Shown: one piece after another, positions 35,045-46,784 of the stretch
How positions within the stretch are numbered: the stretch's first letter is position 1
Layout of the letters: every line of letters starts with the position of its first letter
The notes under the pieces: model-generated
The model's input: the letters and a program-made list of their open reading frames with translations, nothing else
Database searches by the model: none
What the model was told of the DNA's origin: nothing
Translations under genes and position numbers: made by a program
Assembly (NCBI GenBank): GCA_024449915.1
Contig: JAMZAV010000435.1
Span: 248,001 to 312,000 of the forward strand
From: Sweltsa coloradensis
Taxonomy: Eukaryota > Arthropoda > Insecta > Plecoptera > Chloroperlidae
DNA length: 64,000 bases
Reading direction: 5' to 3'

Positions 35045-37401
35045 ATACAATAACAAACAATCTATTCGGCCATATTTCCTATTAGTTTCCCTTAACTAGT
35101 TATTAGTATACGGAATATAGAATGTACATATCGGTCATTGGACTGCACTTCCAATGTTTTCCATTAACTCCACTAAATGAGACAATTGCAGCAAGTTGTG
35201 TAGTCACTAGTCAGCCTCCAATGATGCGGGCAGGGATACCATCATCTCATAACCACTCGCCTCTAATTGCGTTTATATGGATGGTGTGGAGTGGATTTAG
35301 CCTCTTAGGGCAATAGAGAATATATTTAGGGGTGGAATGTCGAAGGTTGCGGATGAGGTGAGGGGGTGGACGAGTTAGAATAAGAGATTTGGTAGGGCGC
35401 GACCCCTAATGCGCTCTGTGAACAGAGGATTAGGTTAGCGAAGAGTGAAAAACGAAAAACGGAGAGAAGTACGGACGGTTTTGGCATTTGTCATCGAACG
35501 CGACAGACGACGACCACATCACACCGTGTTTTGTTATCCGGACGTTCGGTCCCCCTCCCCCTTCTAAAACACCCCCATGATCCTTTTCGGACTGTCAGCT
35601 GTCGAACTCCGATCGCGAGACTTTTGTATTTGCCTTTGATTTCCTGGAGACTTGTTCATTGTCGGAGACTTAGGAGTTTATTCTCATCAGCGTTAATGAA
35701 AAGAGGATTTAATGTTTTGCTGCTAACACCACATCAAAGTTTTGAATCACATCACGCCTGCCTTGGACGTGGAGAGTTAATTTAACTTGTTAACCATTTG
35801 TAGCTTAGGGATTATATTCTATAATAGCGACTCACTTGTAGAATTACGTTCTACATTTCCATCTCTCTTTGAGAGCCATAAACTCATTTCTGTGTGCTCA
35901 AACATTTCAAAAACCCCACACAAGTACTAAGACCAGTTGTAATTCCACTTGCGTCATACATTTAAATGTAAGGCTATTAAAAATTTAACATTCGTAATAA
36001 CTACACATTCGTTTAAAATACCGTCACAATTTTGTTATTATTTTCGAAGTACTGCATTATTTAACTGTTAAATAAAATGAAAAAATGAAATAGTCATAAT
36101 CAAGATATATGCGTAAATAAATACTTGTGAATTGTGATAATTAACACAGAAACGTAAAAAATTTAAATATAATATGTAAATTGGCTCAAGTCACAATGTG
36201 AAGAAAATAATGAAATAGTGATGTACTTGAACACTTGTTATACATTCCCCAGCACAAGACACAATAAATAGTGTTTTTAAAAGCAGGGTATCATAAATTA
36301 TGCTCTATAACGCCAAGATTCAACTATTTCTTCACATAAAAACAAAATGAAACACACACCGATAACTTTTCTCGACCTCATTTGAGGAAAGTTTTGGTTG
36401 CCAACCCTCGTCTAAAATTGATAACCTGATCGAATATTGTGGTGAACCACTCTTATTCTTTCCAATTTTCATTCAAACTTTCAAACTGTGGCGCGCGAGA
36501 GAGAGAGAGAGAGAGAGAGAGAGGCAGGCTTCATTCATCTTCGGCCACTTTGTAAGTTGACGATGCACGTTATTCTAAGTGACGGACTCTGTAAGAAGAA
36601 CAAAACCAAATATATACCTGGTATGTTACTCCGCCGAAATACACGAGGTGGAAGACCATACCTGTTCCTGTTACTATAAACAAATATTAAATCAAAACCC
36701 GATTTTACAATGTTATAGTATGCATCCAATACATGGTCGTTCGACAGTAAAGTTTATTTTTTCAGTGATAAAATAAATTTTACACTGAATACTACACAAA
36801 AGACCGTGGTTTGAGACTGCACCCATTCAAGTGTTTACATAATTTGTATTTTTTTAAAGTATATTTTGTGTTACTGTTAGATCTTTGCTGTTTGTACCCA
36901 AAAGTTGATTTAACGACAATAGCATAAATACCATATATTATTTAGTTGGGTAACATTTGATTAGTGTGCAACACCATCATAAAATACTGGGCATATTCAT
37001 ATGAAAATATAATAGTTTTCTAAAATCAGGTCAATTTTCGTCTGGAATTAAGTGAATAATGCATTTTTATTAAAACAATGCTATATATATAATCTAATAT
37101 ACTCACGTGTTTTTCACTTGCAGAATTAAAAGCCGTGAGCAAAATTAAAGTGCTAAAATTGTCACACGTCATTATGTAAATCGTGCCAAAACACAACAAT
37201 TCATATTTCGCTATTCGTATCTTGAATGAAAAGAACATTCCTGAATAATATTGAGTATCTGCGTGATATTAGTATTACGGAGAGTGTATTTGCCTGAAAC
37301 AAAATAACCTCTTAACCCGACAGTTTGTATAAACACTAATTTTGAGAACTCAAATGACTTAATAAGTATAGTTTTAAACTATTAATAATATTTCACTAGT
37401 T
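35045..37401. other. Non-coding stretch with a (GA)n microsatellite
   Basis: AT-rich sequence with (GA)n at about 36,498-36,522. No gene recognised. Overlapping open frames near 36,488-36,776 are by-products of the microsatellite and chance. Confidence 0.5.
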
Positions 37402-37419
37402 TTGGTGGAGGTGCCGGGT
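37402..37419 (+). repeat. Solo signature motif of the TGGTGGAGGTGCCGGGT family
   Basis: TTGGTGGAGGTGCCGGGT, a perfect match to the signature, with no recognisable flanking modules. Confidence 0.7.
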
Positions 37420-37989
37420 TTTCTGCAAACCGCTTATTTCTTGCATGGGATGGGGTTAGTTCGTGAAATATGCTCGAACAGTTGATTAAATAAATATTCG
37501 CTGTTAAAAAGTCACAATATAATTTGTATTTATTTAATTTATATCATAATGTACTCCCACATGAATAATAATTTAGATATAACCACGAAGAATTTTGTTT
37601 TATTGAAAACAGTATTATTCCTCCCCCAGCCACTTAATATTGAGAAATTAAATTTATGTTTTATTTTTATTTGCTTTAAGTTTTCCGAAAAATCGCTATG
37701 AATTTGCGTGATACAAAAAAAGTAAACACTTTTTTTTAAACAAGCAAATTCTTTATTTAACAGTTGTAGACTTAACACAATAATAAATAATACAAGAAAT
37801 ACCTGGGAGCACGCCCCCTTAACTTTCTACTTCAAATTAATGCTACACAAATTTACTTAGATATAGAGATCTAGGTACTCCAAAAAATAATGTAAATATA
37901 ACAGGAAAAAATGAGAAAAAACCTGTTGCAAACATAAAAACTTGAGATAATTTTAAGGCAGGTAATAGGTAAAAGTATTAATTAAGGTA

Positions 37990-38320
37990 TTAAGGTAAAC
38001 TTAGATGTAGATAGTTAACAAAATATAAATTCACAATAAAATGTGTTTAGGCATTTTATGTTTATACTTTTTGAAATGATGGTGAAAGATTGAATAATTG
38101 CCCAAGGAGAAAATAAGTTCATTGTAGGTATGGTTGTGGCACTGGATGTAGAATTTTTCCGTAAGTTTAAAAACAAAGTCTCGGATTTTAGGTATTTTAA
38201 AACGTTCGCGTATAACAAATATTGGCACCCAGCGAGGCAAGTTGCCTGTTATTCTAAGACACTTATTTTGCACTATTTTCAGTTTCTTGAGGTTTGTGGC
38301 ACACGTCACACACAATGATT
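37990..38320 (-). mobile_element. Jockey-like LINE, 5'-truncated 3' fragment
   Basis: The minus strand (38,315-38,031) reads ATNLKKLKIVQNKCLRITGN, LPRWVPIFVI, FVFKLTEKFYIQCHNHTYNE and KKYKHKMPKHILL before a stop. This is the characteristic C-terminus of Jockey-type reverse-transcriptase proteins (LKKLQ..QNKCLR, then ...KFY..C..H.N..I, then KYK.K.PKHILL). The coding part starts abruptly near 38,320, so the copy is 5'-truncated. The last 95 residues are uninterrupted, which suggests it is not very old. Confidence 0.85.
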
Positions 38321-39029
38321 ACAATTTACAACCAAAATAAATCTTCCATTACCGGGGATTGAACCCGTTAAAAGGGATACATCGATCAGAGTTCGAATAA
38401 TCGTTTGAGATTAAAAACACACAAAGCACGTCCATTGCTATGTTATATGTATTATGTAACCTTAACTTAAAATTTCAGGAAAATCGTTTGATTACAGTAA
38501 GCAGTGCTAAATCTAGAATTAGGTACGTAAAACAAGGTTTTCTCGGCCTTATGGCATTACTCACGACTCGCCTTCTAGTAATTTTGGTCAGACAATCATA
38601 CCCTGCAGCGTTATCAACTGTCATACGAACGTGCATGAACGATTACTTACTATTAATTAATAATTTGACCGCTTTACGTAGTTGTTCTTTTAAAATCATT
38701 GCCGTATGGGTAGTACGGCCTACCTCTTGGTTTTCTGAATCTATACATATCGAGCTTATATTACGTTTTCAACCAGTGAGAAATTTCTATGTGACCTAAC
38801 CATCTAAAGAACTAGATATCTGCATATTGTGTAGCTTATTAAAATAAATATTCAGAAACAATTACGTGTAACTTACATTTGAAGGTTTGCCTTGAATTTC
38901 ATTTTTTATTTTTTATTTTTCATAAGTATTTTGTTAAGAATAAGTATACAAAAGAAACGTTAGTTTAAGACGAAGAAAAGTTAACATTGTTTGTGACGCA
39001 CTCACTCCTCGTGTAGGGGTTTTATGTAT
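38321..39029. other. Non-coding stretch, no gene seen
   Basis: A tRNA-like T-arm in reverse (ACCGGGGATTGAACCCG) at about 38,351 is the only recognisable sign. The 119-codon frame at 38,440-38,799 has an ATG but no domain I recognise and no repeat or splice support. Confidence 0.45.
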
Positions 39030-39047
39030 TTGGTGGAGGTGCCGGGT
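39030..39047 (+). repeat. Solo signature motif of the TGGTGGAGGTGCCGGGT family
   Basis: TTGGTGGAGGTGCCGGGT, a perfect match, about 33 bp before a 182-bp tandem duplication. Confidence 0.7.
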
Positions 39048-39080
39048 CCAAGTGGGTATTTGTCTCTAAATGCAGTTTCA

Positions 39081-39444
39081 CGATATGCGCTGACAAGTGC
39101 ATACAAAGCCAGGAACACAAAGCCGCATCAGTTCTTTGAAAGTTTTTTCGATTAAAACTTTGACCTTAAAGATAGTCTTATTGAATGGTACATTTTAAAT
39201 TGAGCATAATTGGATGTGTTCATATTAGTTTAGGACAACTATTAGTAATTAAAACCTAAGTACGATATGCGCTGGCAAGTGCATACAAAGCCAGGAACAC
39301 AAAGCCGCATCAGTTCTTTGAAAGTTTTTTCGATTAAAACTTTGACCTTAAAGATAGTCTTATTGAATGGTATATTTTAAATTGAGCACAATTGGATGTT
39401 TTCATATTACTTTAGGACAATTATTAGTAATTAAAACCTAAGTA
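39081..39444. repeat. 182-bp tandem duplication (two copies)
   Basis: The segment beginning CGATATGCGCTGACAAGTGC at 39,081 is repeated from 39,263 with only a few substitutions (for example GACAAG to GGCAAG, GCATAATTGG to GCACAATTGG). Both copies end with TAATTAAAACCTAAGTA. Non-coding. Confidence 0.92.
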
Positions 39445-40417
39445 TTATTTCTAAGGCTATAGTACTTCAATATTACCACCAAAGAAATATGTACAATTTA
39501 AGTTTTTCTTTTTACAAATTTGAGAACAAGTGAAATCTGATTGGTGATCATAACATTCATGATCGAACTTCCGAGTCCAGGAGTATAGCTGAGTTCCAAG
39601 CAGCTTACGTGCGGCGTGCGACCCCAAGCCTCACCCACAGTACGTATGGTTGGTTACTACAGTGATGTTTGAGCTGTAGTATGCCAATTGGAATATGGTC
39701 AGTTGGATTCCATCTATGTGTTTAGGTAACCATAGCGAAATCCCGGACTGCGCTGGTGTCCTGTGTCCGAGAGAGCAAACAGGAGGGCTCGGGGGGAGGG
39801 TGGCCGTGCCGAGGGGGGAGTGTGTTTTGTTTGATTGTCTTCAATTAATGAAAAGTGCCCGGATGGGTGTTTACCAGCTACAACGGACGGTCATACTCTA
39901 GGGAGGTAGATTCAACGTCAGCCATGTTGACACCAGCAATCTGAAATAAAACCAACGCATTATTGTAATCCACGCTTCCGCACAGCTTACAAATTACTTC
40001 CAGTATTTAAAGAAACAAAACATTTTGCTATGTTATAACAAAATGTCTCTCTTGTCCATTTTGTAGTTAAAGATTATTTTATGTTTGGTTTAATAATAAA
40101 ATAATAAAATAATAACGATTATTAAATAAATACATATATTAATCTGAAAAAGTAAAAAAACATAAATAAACAAATAAATTATTTTAAATTTAAAAAAATA
40201 CATACATAAATAAATAAATAATGCATGTGTTTTTAGCTCAACTCCTCGGTTAAAATAATTGTTTTTCAATGGAAGCAATAATGTATACTTTCCATGTATT
40301 ATGAGGTATGTTGAACCATATATTCTAAACTCAATGGTTGAACGGCTTAAAAGTCACTATTTAGATAGTAAACCTAATCTGAGAGAGTAAAAAAATAAAT
40401 TGAATATTTCAAAAGCA
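39445..40417. other. Non-coding stretch, no gene seen
   Basis: AT-rich, with a GC-richer patch at about 39,590-39,830. Runs of AAATAAATAA-like sequence occur at 40,090-40,220. No gene recognised. Confidence 0.5.
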
Positions 40418-40420
40418 AAA

Positions 40421-40517
<97 letters not shown>

Positions 40518-40523
40518 ATTATA

Positions 40524-40583
<60 letters not shown>

Positions 40584-40591
40584 TATTTATC
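40418..40591. repeat. (ATT)n microsatellite, about 170 bp
   Basis: An almost uninterrupted ATT run with one short interruption (ATAATTATAATT at about 40,513). It directly abuts the 3' end of the minus-strand LINE at 40,592, so on that strand it is its (AAT)n tail. The plus-strand open frame through it is a polytyrosine by-product. Confidence 0.95.
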
Positions 40592-41145
40592 TATCCCAGA
40601 ACAGTTTTACAACCAGTAATACTAGGATATAAAAAAACAACATAACATCAACAACATAACAAACCTGAAACAGAAAATACACATAGGACCTACAGTTAAT
40701 ATAATATAAAACACATTTGCCCTACAACAAACAACACTTTTTCTTAAAAGTAAAAGTTGAGTCATTAAAAAGATCTAAATCAAAGTCATTTCTACTGCCT
40801 GAAAGGTTATTAAAATTGGTCAGCACTCTAGACAAATAAGAGTATTTATACAAATCAATCCTAGCCTTAGGAGGATAAAATAAACAAGTATGTCTTGCCC
40901 TACGAACAGGCACATTAAAAGTTATTAACTGTAAAACATCTGGGCAATCGACCCCATTGGTTAAAATCTTTTTTTTAAAACACGAGGTCAGCAGTCTGCC
41001 TCCTACCACAGAGCGACTGCAAGCGCAAGTCCACACATAATTGTTCATAATTCCTTCTGTGGTACACAAATGTAGGATCGCTATGATGTGACAACCATTT
41101 AACAAACCGCTGCTGGAGTCGCTCTAAACTGTCAATTTTTGTCTT
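40592..41145 (-). mobile_element. LINE 3' fragment with (AAT)n tail
   Basis: The minus strand carries the C-terminus of a LINE ORF2 followed by a short 3' UTR and the (AAT)n tail at 40,418-40,591. LINE similarity begins near 41,145; upstream is a GT-rich simple sequence (41,150-41,190), so the copy is 5'-truncated. The family differs from those at 24 kb and 38 kb. Confidence 0.8.
40725..41145 (-). pseudogene. LINE ORF2 C-terminus with a frameshift in an A8 run
   Basis: Minus-strand reading: SLERLQQRFVKWL, then YEQLCVDLRLQSLCGRRQTA, then, one frame over, PPKARIDLYKYSYLSRVL and TNFNNLSG. This is the usual LER.Q.RF..., L...LGL.SL..RR..., R.D..KYSF..R....WN.L end of LINE reverse-transcriptase proteins. 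The frame breaks at a homopolymer (eight A on the minus strand, plus-strand 40,969-40,976): one frame stops there and the other continues to 40,725. Confidence 0.75.
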
Positions 41146-41298
41146 GTGATGTGGTGACTTGTGGTGTGGTGGTTGTGGTGTGGTGTGATGTTCTTCCCGA
41201 ACAGAAATCTCAGTCTGCACATTGTTTCTGCATTGGACGCAGGAATAAACCTAAAACTAACGAACGCAACACAAAATAATTGTGTGTAATTGATTATA

Positions 41299-41926
41299 AC
41301 TAGGAAGCTTCGCAAACGCTTTTTCAGGCGCGTTGCTGGATGAGCGTAATTTTTTAAAAACAAAAAAAGCGTAAAATTGCGATTTTCATGAGAAATAATT
41401 TTTCGATTGCGCTCAAATTTCACACGAATATATAAATTCATAACAATAAGGTTCTGTGAAAAAACTCATTCCCATCGGATACAGCATGTAGGTGTTATAA
41501 GTCGAAGAAATGTTTTAAAAATCGAAAAACATCATAAAATTGCGATTTTCATGAGAAGTAATTTTTCGATAACGCTCAAATTTCACACGAATATATTTAT
41601 TCATAAAATGAAGGTTCTGTGAAAAAATCATTACAATCGGATAAAGCATGTAGGTGTTATACGTCGAAGGATTCTTTTAAAAATCGAAAAAAATCGTAAA
41701 ATTGCGATTTTTATGAGAAATAATTTTTCGATTGTGCTCAAAAACGTGGCAGTTCTAAGTTCAGAGATTTCGAAGGTCTCCAGAAATTTCATCGCAATTG
41801 AAGTATCGGTTTAGCCGGAATCGTGTTAACAGACACACAAAAATACAAACAGAAAAAAAACACTCCGAATTTGTTTCTCCAGTGTAGTAAAATGGAATCT
41901 TCGCTTCGCTCGCTACGCTCATCCAA
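41299..41926 (-). mobile_element. GGATGAGCG...CTTCCTAG repeat family, copy C (reverse)
   Basis: In reverse orientation: CTAGGAAGCTTCGCAAACGC at 41,300 and CGCTTCGCTCGCTACGCTCA ending at 41,920. It has about three internal units and includes GAACTTAGAACTGCC-like and CGATTCCGGCTAAACCGATA-like blocks shared with copies A and B. Confidence 0.85.
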
Positions 41927-44900
41927 TTATTATAAACATTTATCGCGAATAGTATTAATAACATATAAAATTATTTGTGAAGTATTACTAAACTTCACAA
42001 TTACTTGTGATTTTACTTACACTAACCCATATAACCCATACACATTTGATTAATCAAAACTCTAAAAAGTTTAAAAACCATCTCTTGTTAGGTTTTCATA
42101 TTTTGTGATTTTCTATTTATGTTCGATTCGAACATATGATGCCATCTTTGTTATTATCTTTTCCACTCCTACTGAATAAAATACGCTATTAAAATAAATC
42201 AAAGCATCACATACATTTTATTACAAACATTAAAAGGGTGCATTGCGGGGGTTTGCACGCAATACAAGCCAAGTCTGGAGGTGGGCGCCCCAGTGTAACT
42301 TCATTTCAAAAAGCAAATACATACTTGCTTTTTCTCGATGTGTAAAACAAGGGTCATGCATGGGTTACTGCGATACCGAGGGTGTTAAGCGGGGACGGTG
42401 GGGAAGGGGGAGTGGGGGAGTGGGGGGGAGAGAGGGCCAGCATATGGAGTAGTCGCCGGATAAAGTGAAATTGAGCTTGTGCGTTTGTTTGCTGTAATTA
42501 TCCTTCTCTATACCCCATCACTAGCCTATTTGTAGAACATGGTCATTCGCAGTAACTCCCTTTAGCAAAGTCAAATTTCAATTAATTCAAAAACTGAAGC
42601 GGTGGTTTGGTGATAGAATGGGAGGCGTACAAGTGAGACGAACTAGCAGTGATTGTAAACCTAACTGTATTAATTATTGTAAGTTCATATTAACGCTAGC
42701 TAGGAAATAACCAGAGATTTATTAATTTATGGTTATAAACGTACTTACAAGAAATTTAAACAATTTAAGTGTTATGTTATGTTCTTCAACCGAAGACCAA
42801 AACAATTTAAATATACAACATATAATTATATATCATCAAGCAAATAAATAATATTTGTTTACTTTTTGGCATTTTTATTAACAATGTACACATAACGGTT
42901 ATTTTTTCATATCAATTTGTGCATATCCATATATTTTGTGTTGTATGTTTGTATGTGTGTGTGAGTGTGTGTGAGGAATAACAAAAAATGTGACTATTAT
43001 AATATAGCAGTTGATGAAAGAGTCATATTGACTTGACCGCAACTTTATAATTAGTAGTATTACAATATGTTAACAAATTAAATAATCTTAACGATAAGAG
43101 TTAAATGTGTAATGTCATGTAAGCTTGTTCAACAGAATATGGTATTAATAATAATAATAATAATAAAATAATAATACTGATTTTGATTTTGAGAAGACTT
43201 TAACTAATATATATTTTGAATTTTTGGGCTATACTTTGTCATGAGGATTTTGTGTTTTCTCTTAGGTTCCTTGAGTCCCACCGACGAATCTTTTGATCCA
43301 ATTGCTGGTGCCCATAATAAAAACTTTTGCTAATTATACGTTCTTGAAAATACTACCAAAAACACATTCAAATTCAAGTCTAAGCTTATACATCTTCAAC
43401 TTATTCATACAAACTCCACCAGGTGGTGTGTTTTTCTGTAAACTAATTGCTCCACTGTAAATAAAGCGGTTGTATTCTCTCTCCTCGTGCAAGTGCTACG
43501 CGTACGAGGAGTGTGACTCGGGTCCCAGGAGACGGTGTGAGCTGGTGCTGATAATCATGTCGAAAACCCACCCTTGATCACCCGTGATTTGCAGTAGTGT
43601 TAATTAAAAGCACATAACGTTCTGACCAGACAAATGTAATCCAACCTAGAGTTAAGTCAATTCTATAGTAGCTGCAGAATAAACATGCAACTGTTCACTG
43701 AACTGAACACCATTAGAGCAGAATGTTCTTTACTTATATTTCATTAATTGAATAAGATCGGACCAATTTGCATAGACGACGGTCCCGATACAAAACCAAC
43801 CTAAATCAATAATTTTGAATGTTCTGTAGTAAACCAGAAAATATTTCACACGTACAAAATAAGACCGATAGATTGTGTAGAGAGTAATTTATAAAATAAT
43901 TGAGAAAGAGAAATGTGATCATATGTGGGTAAGAATGAATCATAGAATGCAAACCGTGCATTTCTATTGTGAATGTTCTTTGTAAACACATTATTAAACT
44001 AGTTGGCTACACTTTCGTGATTAACCACAGTACTAACTTTCATGATCTCATTACTAGGTAATTGGAGTTTTTGGACAGCTGGGGAAGAAACAAATATTTT
44101 CAAAACTGTTGTCTTTAGATAATAAAATGAAACACATTTCCAAAGTTTGGGTATAGGTTTTGAAAAAGACAAATACAAAAATGCAACATCGACCACGAAG
44201 ATAATTATGTTTTAAAACTTGCCAGAACATTTTTGCCTATAACTTCTCGGTGTGTCAACAAATAACCTTGTAAGAACTATCAGTTAGGATCAGTGTTGTT
44301 GGGATCCGAGGTGCGTGTGTCATTGAGCACCTTCCCCCGTAGTTCTAGGTGATTCACCCCACTTGACCAGACATACTACCTAATGAATTACTCTTCTCCT
44401 TCCACTTGTTAGTCTATATCTCAATGTTTTATTGCTAATCAATGCCGGGAGATTAACTCGCACAGGAAGTTGATATTATCAAGGAGGCGTGGTCCTAATC
44501 GTTTCCCACCACTGCTACCAACCTCATACCAAACCAACAACCCTAGTTACAGCAGGGGCTTAGGGGATGTAATTACCATGCAACCACTTCACCCGGCGAG
44601 ACTCAATATGCAGAGGAGGAAAACAAATCTAATGGTTTGGCTGACGAATTGATTGAGTTGTTTTCTGATAATCTGGGTTTTAGGATTGTGCCAGTGGCGT
44701 GCGGCCAGGTTCGATGGAAAATTGAAAACAATATTATACTGTGAAGAGATGATTCTGAAAGGGACATAACGCTGTACTTGTTGTCTAAATAAGGTTTTAT
44801 CAATTATTGAACAATTCATTATTTTATCGTTATTAATCTCTTTTTGTTTGCTCGCTTTTTAAAATCCAAGTTATTTTATTATTAATCTTTTTTTAGAATC

Positions 44901-46025
44901 CTTATTATTGTTAAAATTATGTAAAAAATAATTCGGACTGGCAAATAAATACAAACTAAGTTCAACATCATCGAGCAAATCGTTGTATCCAGATTTTTAA
45001 TTGTAAAAGACATAAACTTTTACTAAAAGTGCTAGCTCGATGAATTCACACATTAAATGTATGACGATTGGTAAATCAATTAATGGTTCGATAAACTTAA
45101 CATTTTATGTAAAATCACTGTCCCTATTTGCACAAGTTCATTTATTTGGTATTTACACCTGTAGTATTATTATTTCACATTTGCTAACAAAATCTGCCAC
45201 TAAAATAAAAATTAACGCTGGGAAATGTCAACAGTATTAAGTGAATCGGACGTATAATAATCGTGTGATGTCAACGTTTTAAAGTTTTAAACAATTCACA
45301 AGGATTTTTAATTTTTTATGTCTTAAACTTGAATTGTGATTCGACGTGTTACTGTGTTGTGTAAAACCAAGATGACGGTTGTGAATATCAGTATCCTCCA
45401 CCTTGTAAGCCTTTAGAAACAAGCATCAGTCACCCACACTGTTCGGTCTTAGACACTTGGGCTGGACCCGGGATCAGGTTCTTGGTCCCATTATTTCAAA
45501 CTATCCCAAACCCACTCCCAGTTAGTCAGTCTGATCGATATTGTCGTGCAAGATGCCAGGTTGAGATCATTGCTTCTATACTCCGCTAGCTTAGCAGTTT
45601 ACTATATCAATAACATCATCTTCGCCCTGAAAAGAAACAAATATCAGCCGACAAAACTAATGAATCGCAATAAAAATATGAATACATTGATTAAATATGT
45701 ATATCAATTCAACTGTATAGTTATAATAAATCTGGTATATTTCCCCTCTCTGCACGCCACTGAATAAGGGTTTCTAATGGAGTGGAAAGACCCGTTCTAC
45801 AAAATAAGCATCCCTGGTCTTTAAAAAGCAATAACATGATCCCTAAAAGTAAGGAGTGAAGAGTGAGTTGGCCGAAATGATTCCGAATATAATTCAGTGC
45901 AATTCCTGACGTAACTAGTATTACTAGTTTTTCAATACTCTAAAATAACTTCCTTGCAGGATAATAAAAATCTTCTTTCAAGAATAATTGAAAAAATAAA
46001 ATAAGTCACCGATGCGTTGATCATT
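41927..46025. other. Non-coding stretch, no gene seen
   Basis: Mostly AT-rich. G-rich low-complexity run at 42,388-42,436; TG-rich run at 42,945-42,975; (AAT)n at 43,146-43,176. Open frames of 60-76 codons are at chance level, with no repeated or conserved signal I can support. Confidence 0.5.
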
Positions 46026-46255
46026 TTGGTGGCAGTGCCGGGTAAGCTTACAAAAAAGGTTTTTCTGTTCTACTTGCATTCGAAATGGTGGAGGCGCCGG
46101 TCCATAGATCTCCAAACTTTCTCGGGAGTAACCAAAACATTATGTATCATCCTTGTTGAAGGTCAATGCCAACATCATCCACAACATCGGCCAACAACAT
46201 GGTGACTGACATACGCACAGACGGACGGACAGAAAAGTGATGCTTGTGTGACTCT
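46026..46255 (+). mobile_element. TGGTGGAGGTGCCGGGT family, copy 5 (two signatures)
   Basis: Two signature motifs 59 bp apart: TTGGTGGCAGTGCCGGGT at 46,026 and ATGGTGGAGGCGCCGG at 46,085. Then AACCAAAACATTATGTATCA, CTTGTTGAAGGTCAATGCCA, CATACGCACAGACGGACGG and AGTGATGCTTGTG. The terminal GCTTCGCTCCC is diverged. Confidence 0.75.
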
Positions 46256-46353
46256 ACGCTCAAAACAATGTTGATACATCTTTACAATCATGGCCAAAAA
46301 GACATTCGAAGATAACGCATAAATACATTCCTTATTATGTTTGTTAAAATAAG

Positions 46354-46784
46354 GGGAATCCCTAGACCTAAATATGATTTCTAAAGAATGCAGTAAAGAC
46401 GTCTGATCAGGTCAGGTAAACTGATTATCTTTGGTTTCTGGCGTTGTACGAATTTTTTCCTTAAACGGTACAAAATTTGAAATTGTACCGGCGGGCGAAA
46501 AAAATCATGCAACACAAGAAACTATAGAAAATCATTACTACTTTTCTTTAGGTTGTAGATATAGGAGTGTAGACATACAAAAAACCGCTGCTCAAAATTT
46601 AATTTTGAGCTACCTGGATTGATTCGGGAGATTTTAATATAATTGTCGATTCTGAAGCTATGTCTCGCCAAAAAGAATTCAAAAAAATAATCTGCTTTTT
46701 TATTATGTCCCTCTTTAATTCTACTTACTTTTCAGACGTCTTTACTGCATTCTTTAGAAATCATATTCAGGTCTAGGGATTCCC
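46354..46784. mobile_element. MITE with 53-bp terminal inverted repeats (431 bp)
   Basis: Left arm 46,354-46,406 starts GGGAATCCCTAGACCTAAAT and ends AAAGACGTCTGA. The right arm 46,732-46,784 is its reverse complement with one mismatch (A/G at position 17). The interior of about 325 bp contains an open frame (46,431-46,622) with no recognisable domain. I see no target duplication at these limits. AACGCATAA occurs outside both ends in inverted orientation, so the original element may be slightly longer with a left-side insertion. Confidence 0.8.

Noticed and set aside
38345..38365. tRNA T-arm-like sequence (GGTTCAATCCCCGGT in reverse)
   Set aside because: No matching acceptor, D-arm or anticodon arm could be folded at the right spacing; similar traces at 14,560, 31,261, 60,111 and 61,605 are also incomplete.
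38440..38799. 119-codon plus-strand frame with an ATG
   Set aside because: No domain recognised, AT-rich composition like the surrounding sequence, and no splice, repeat or codon-bias support.
40400..40645. Polytyrosine-rich open frame
   Set aside because: Translation of the (ATT)n microsatellite.
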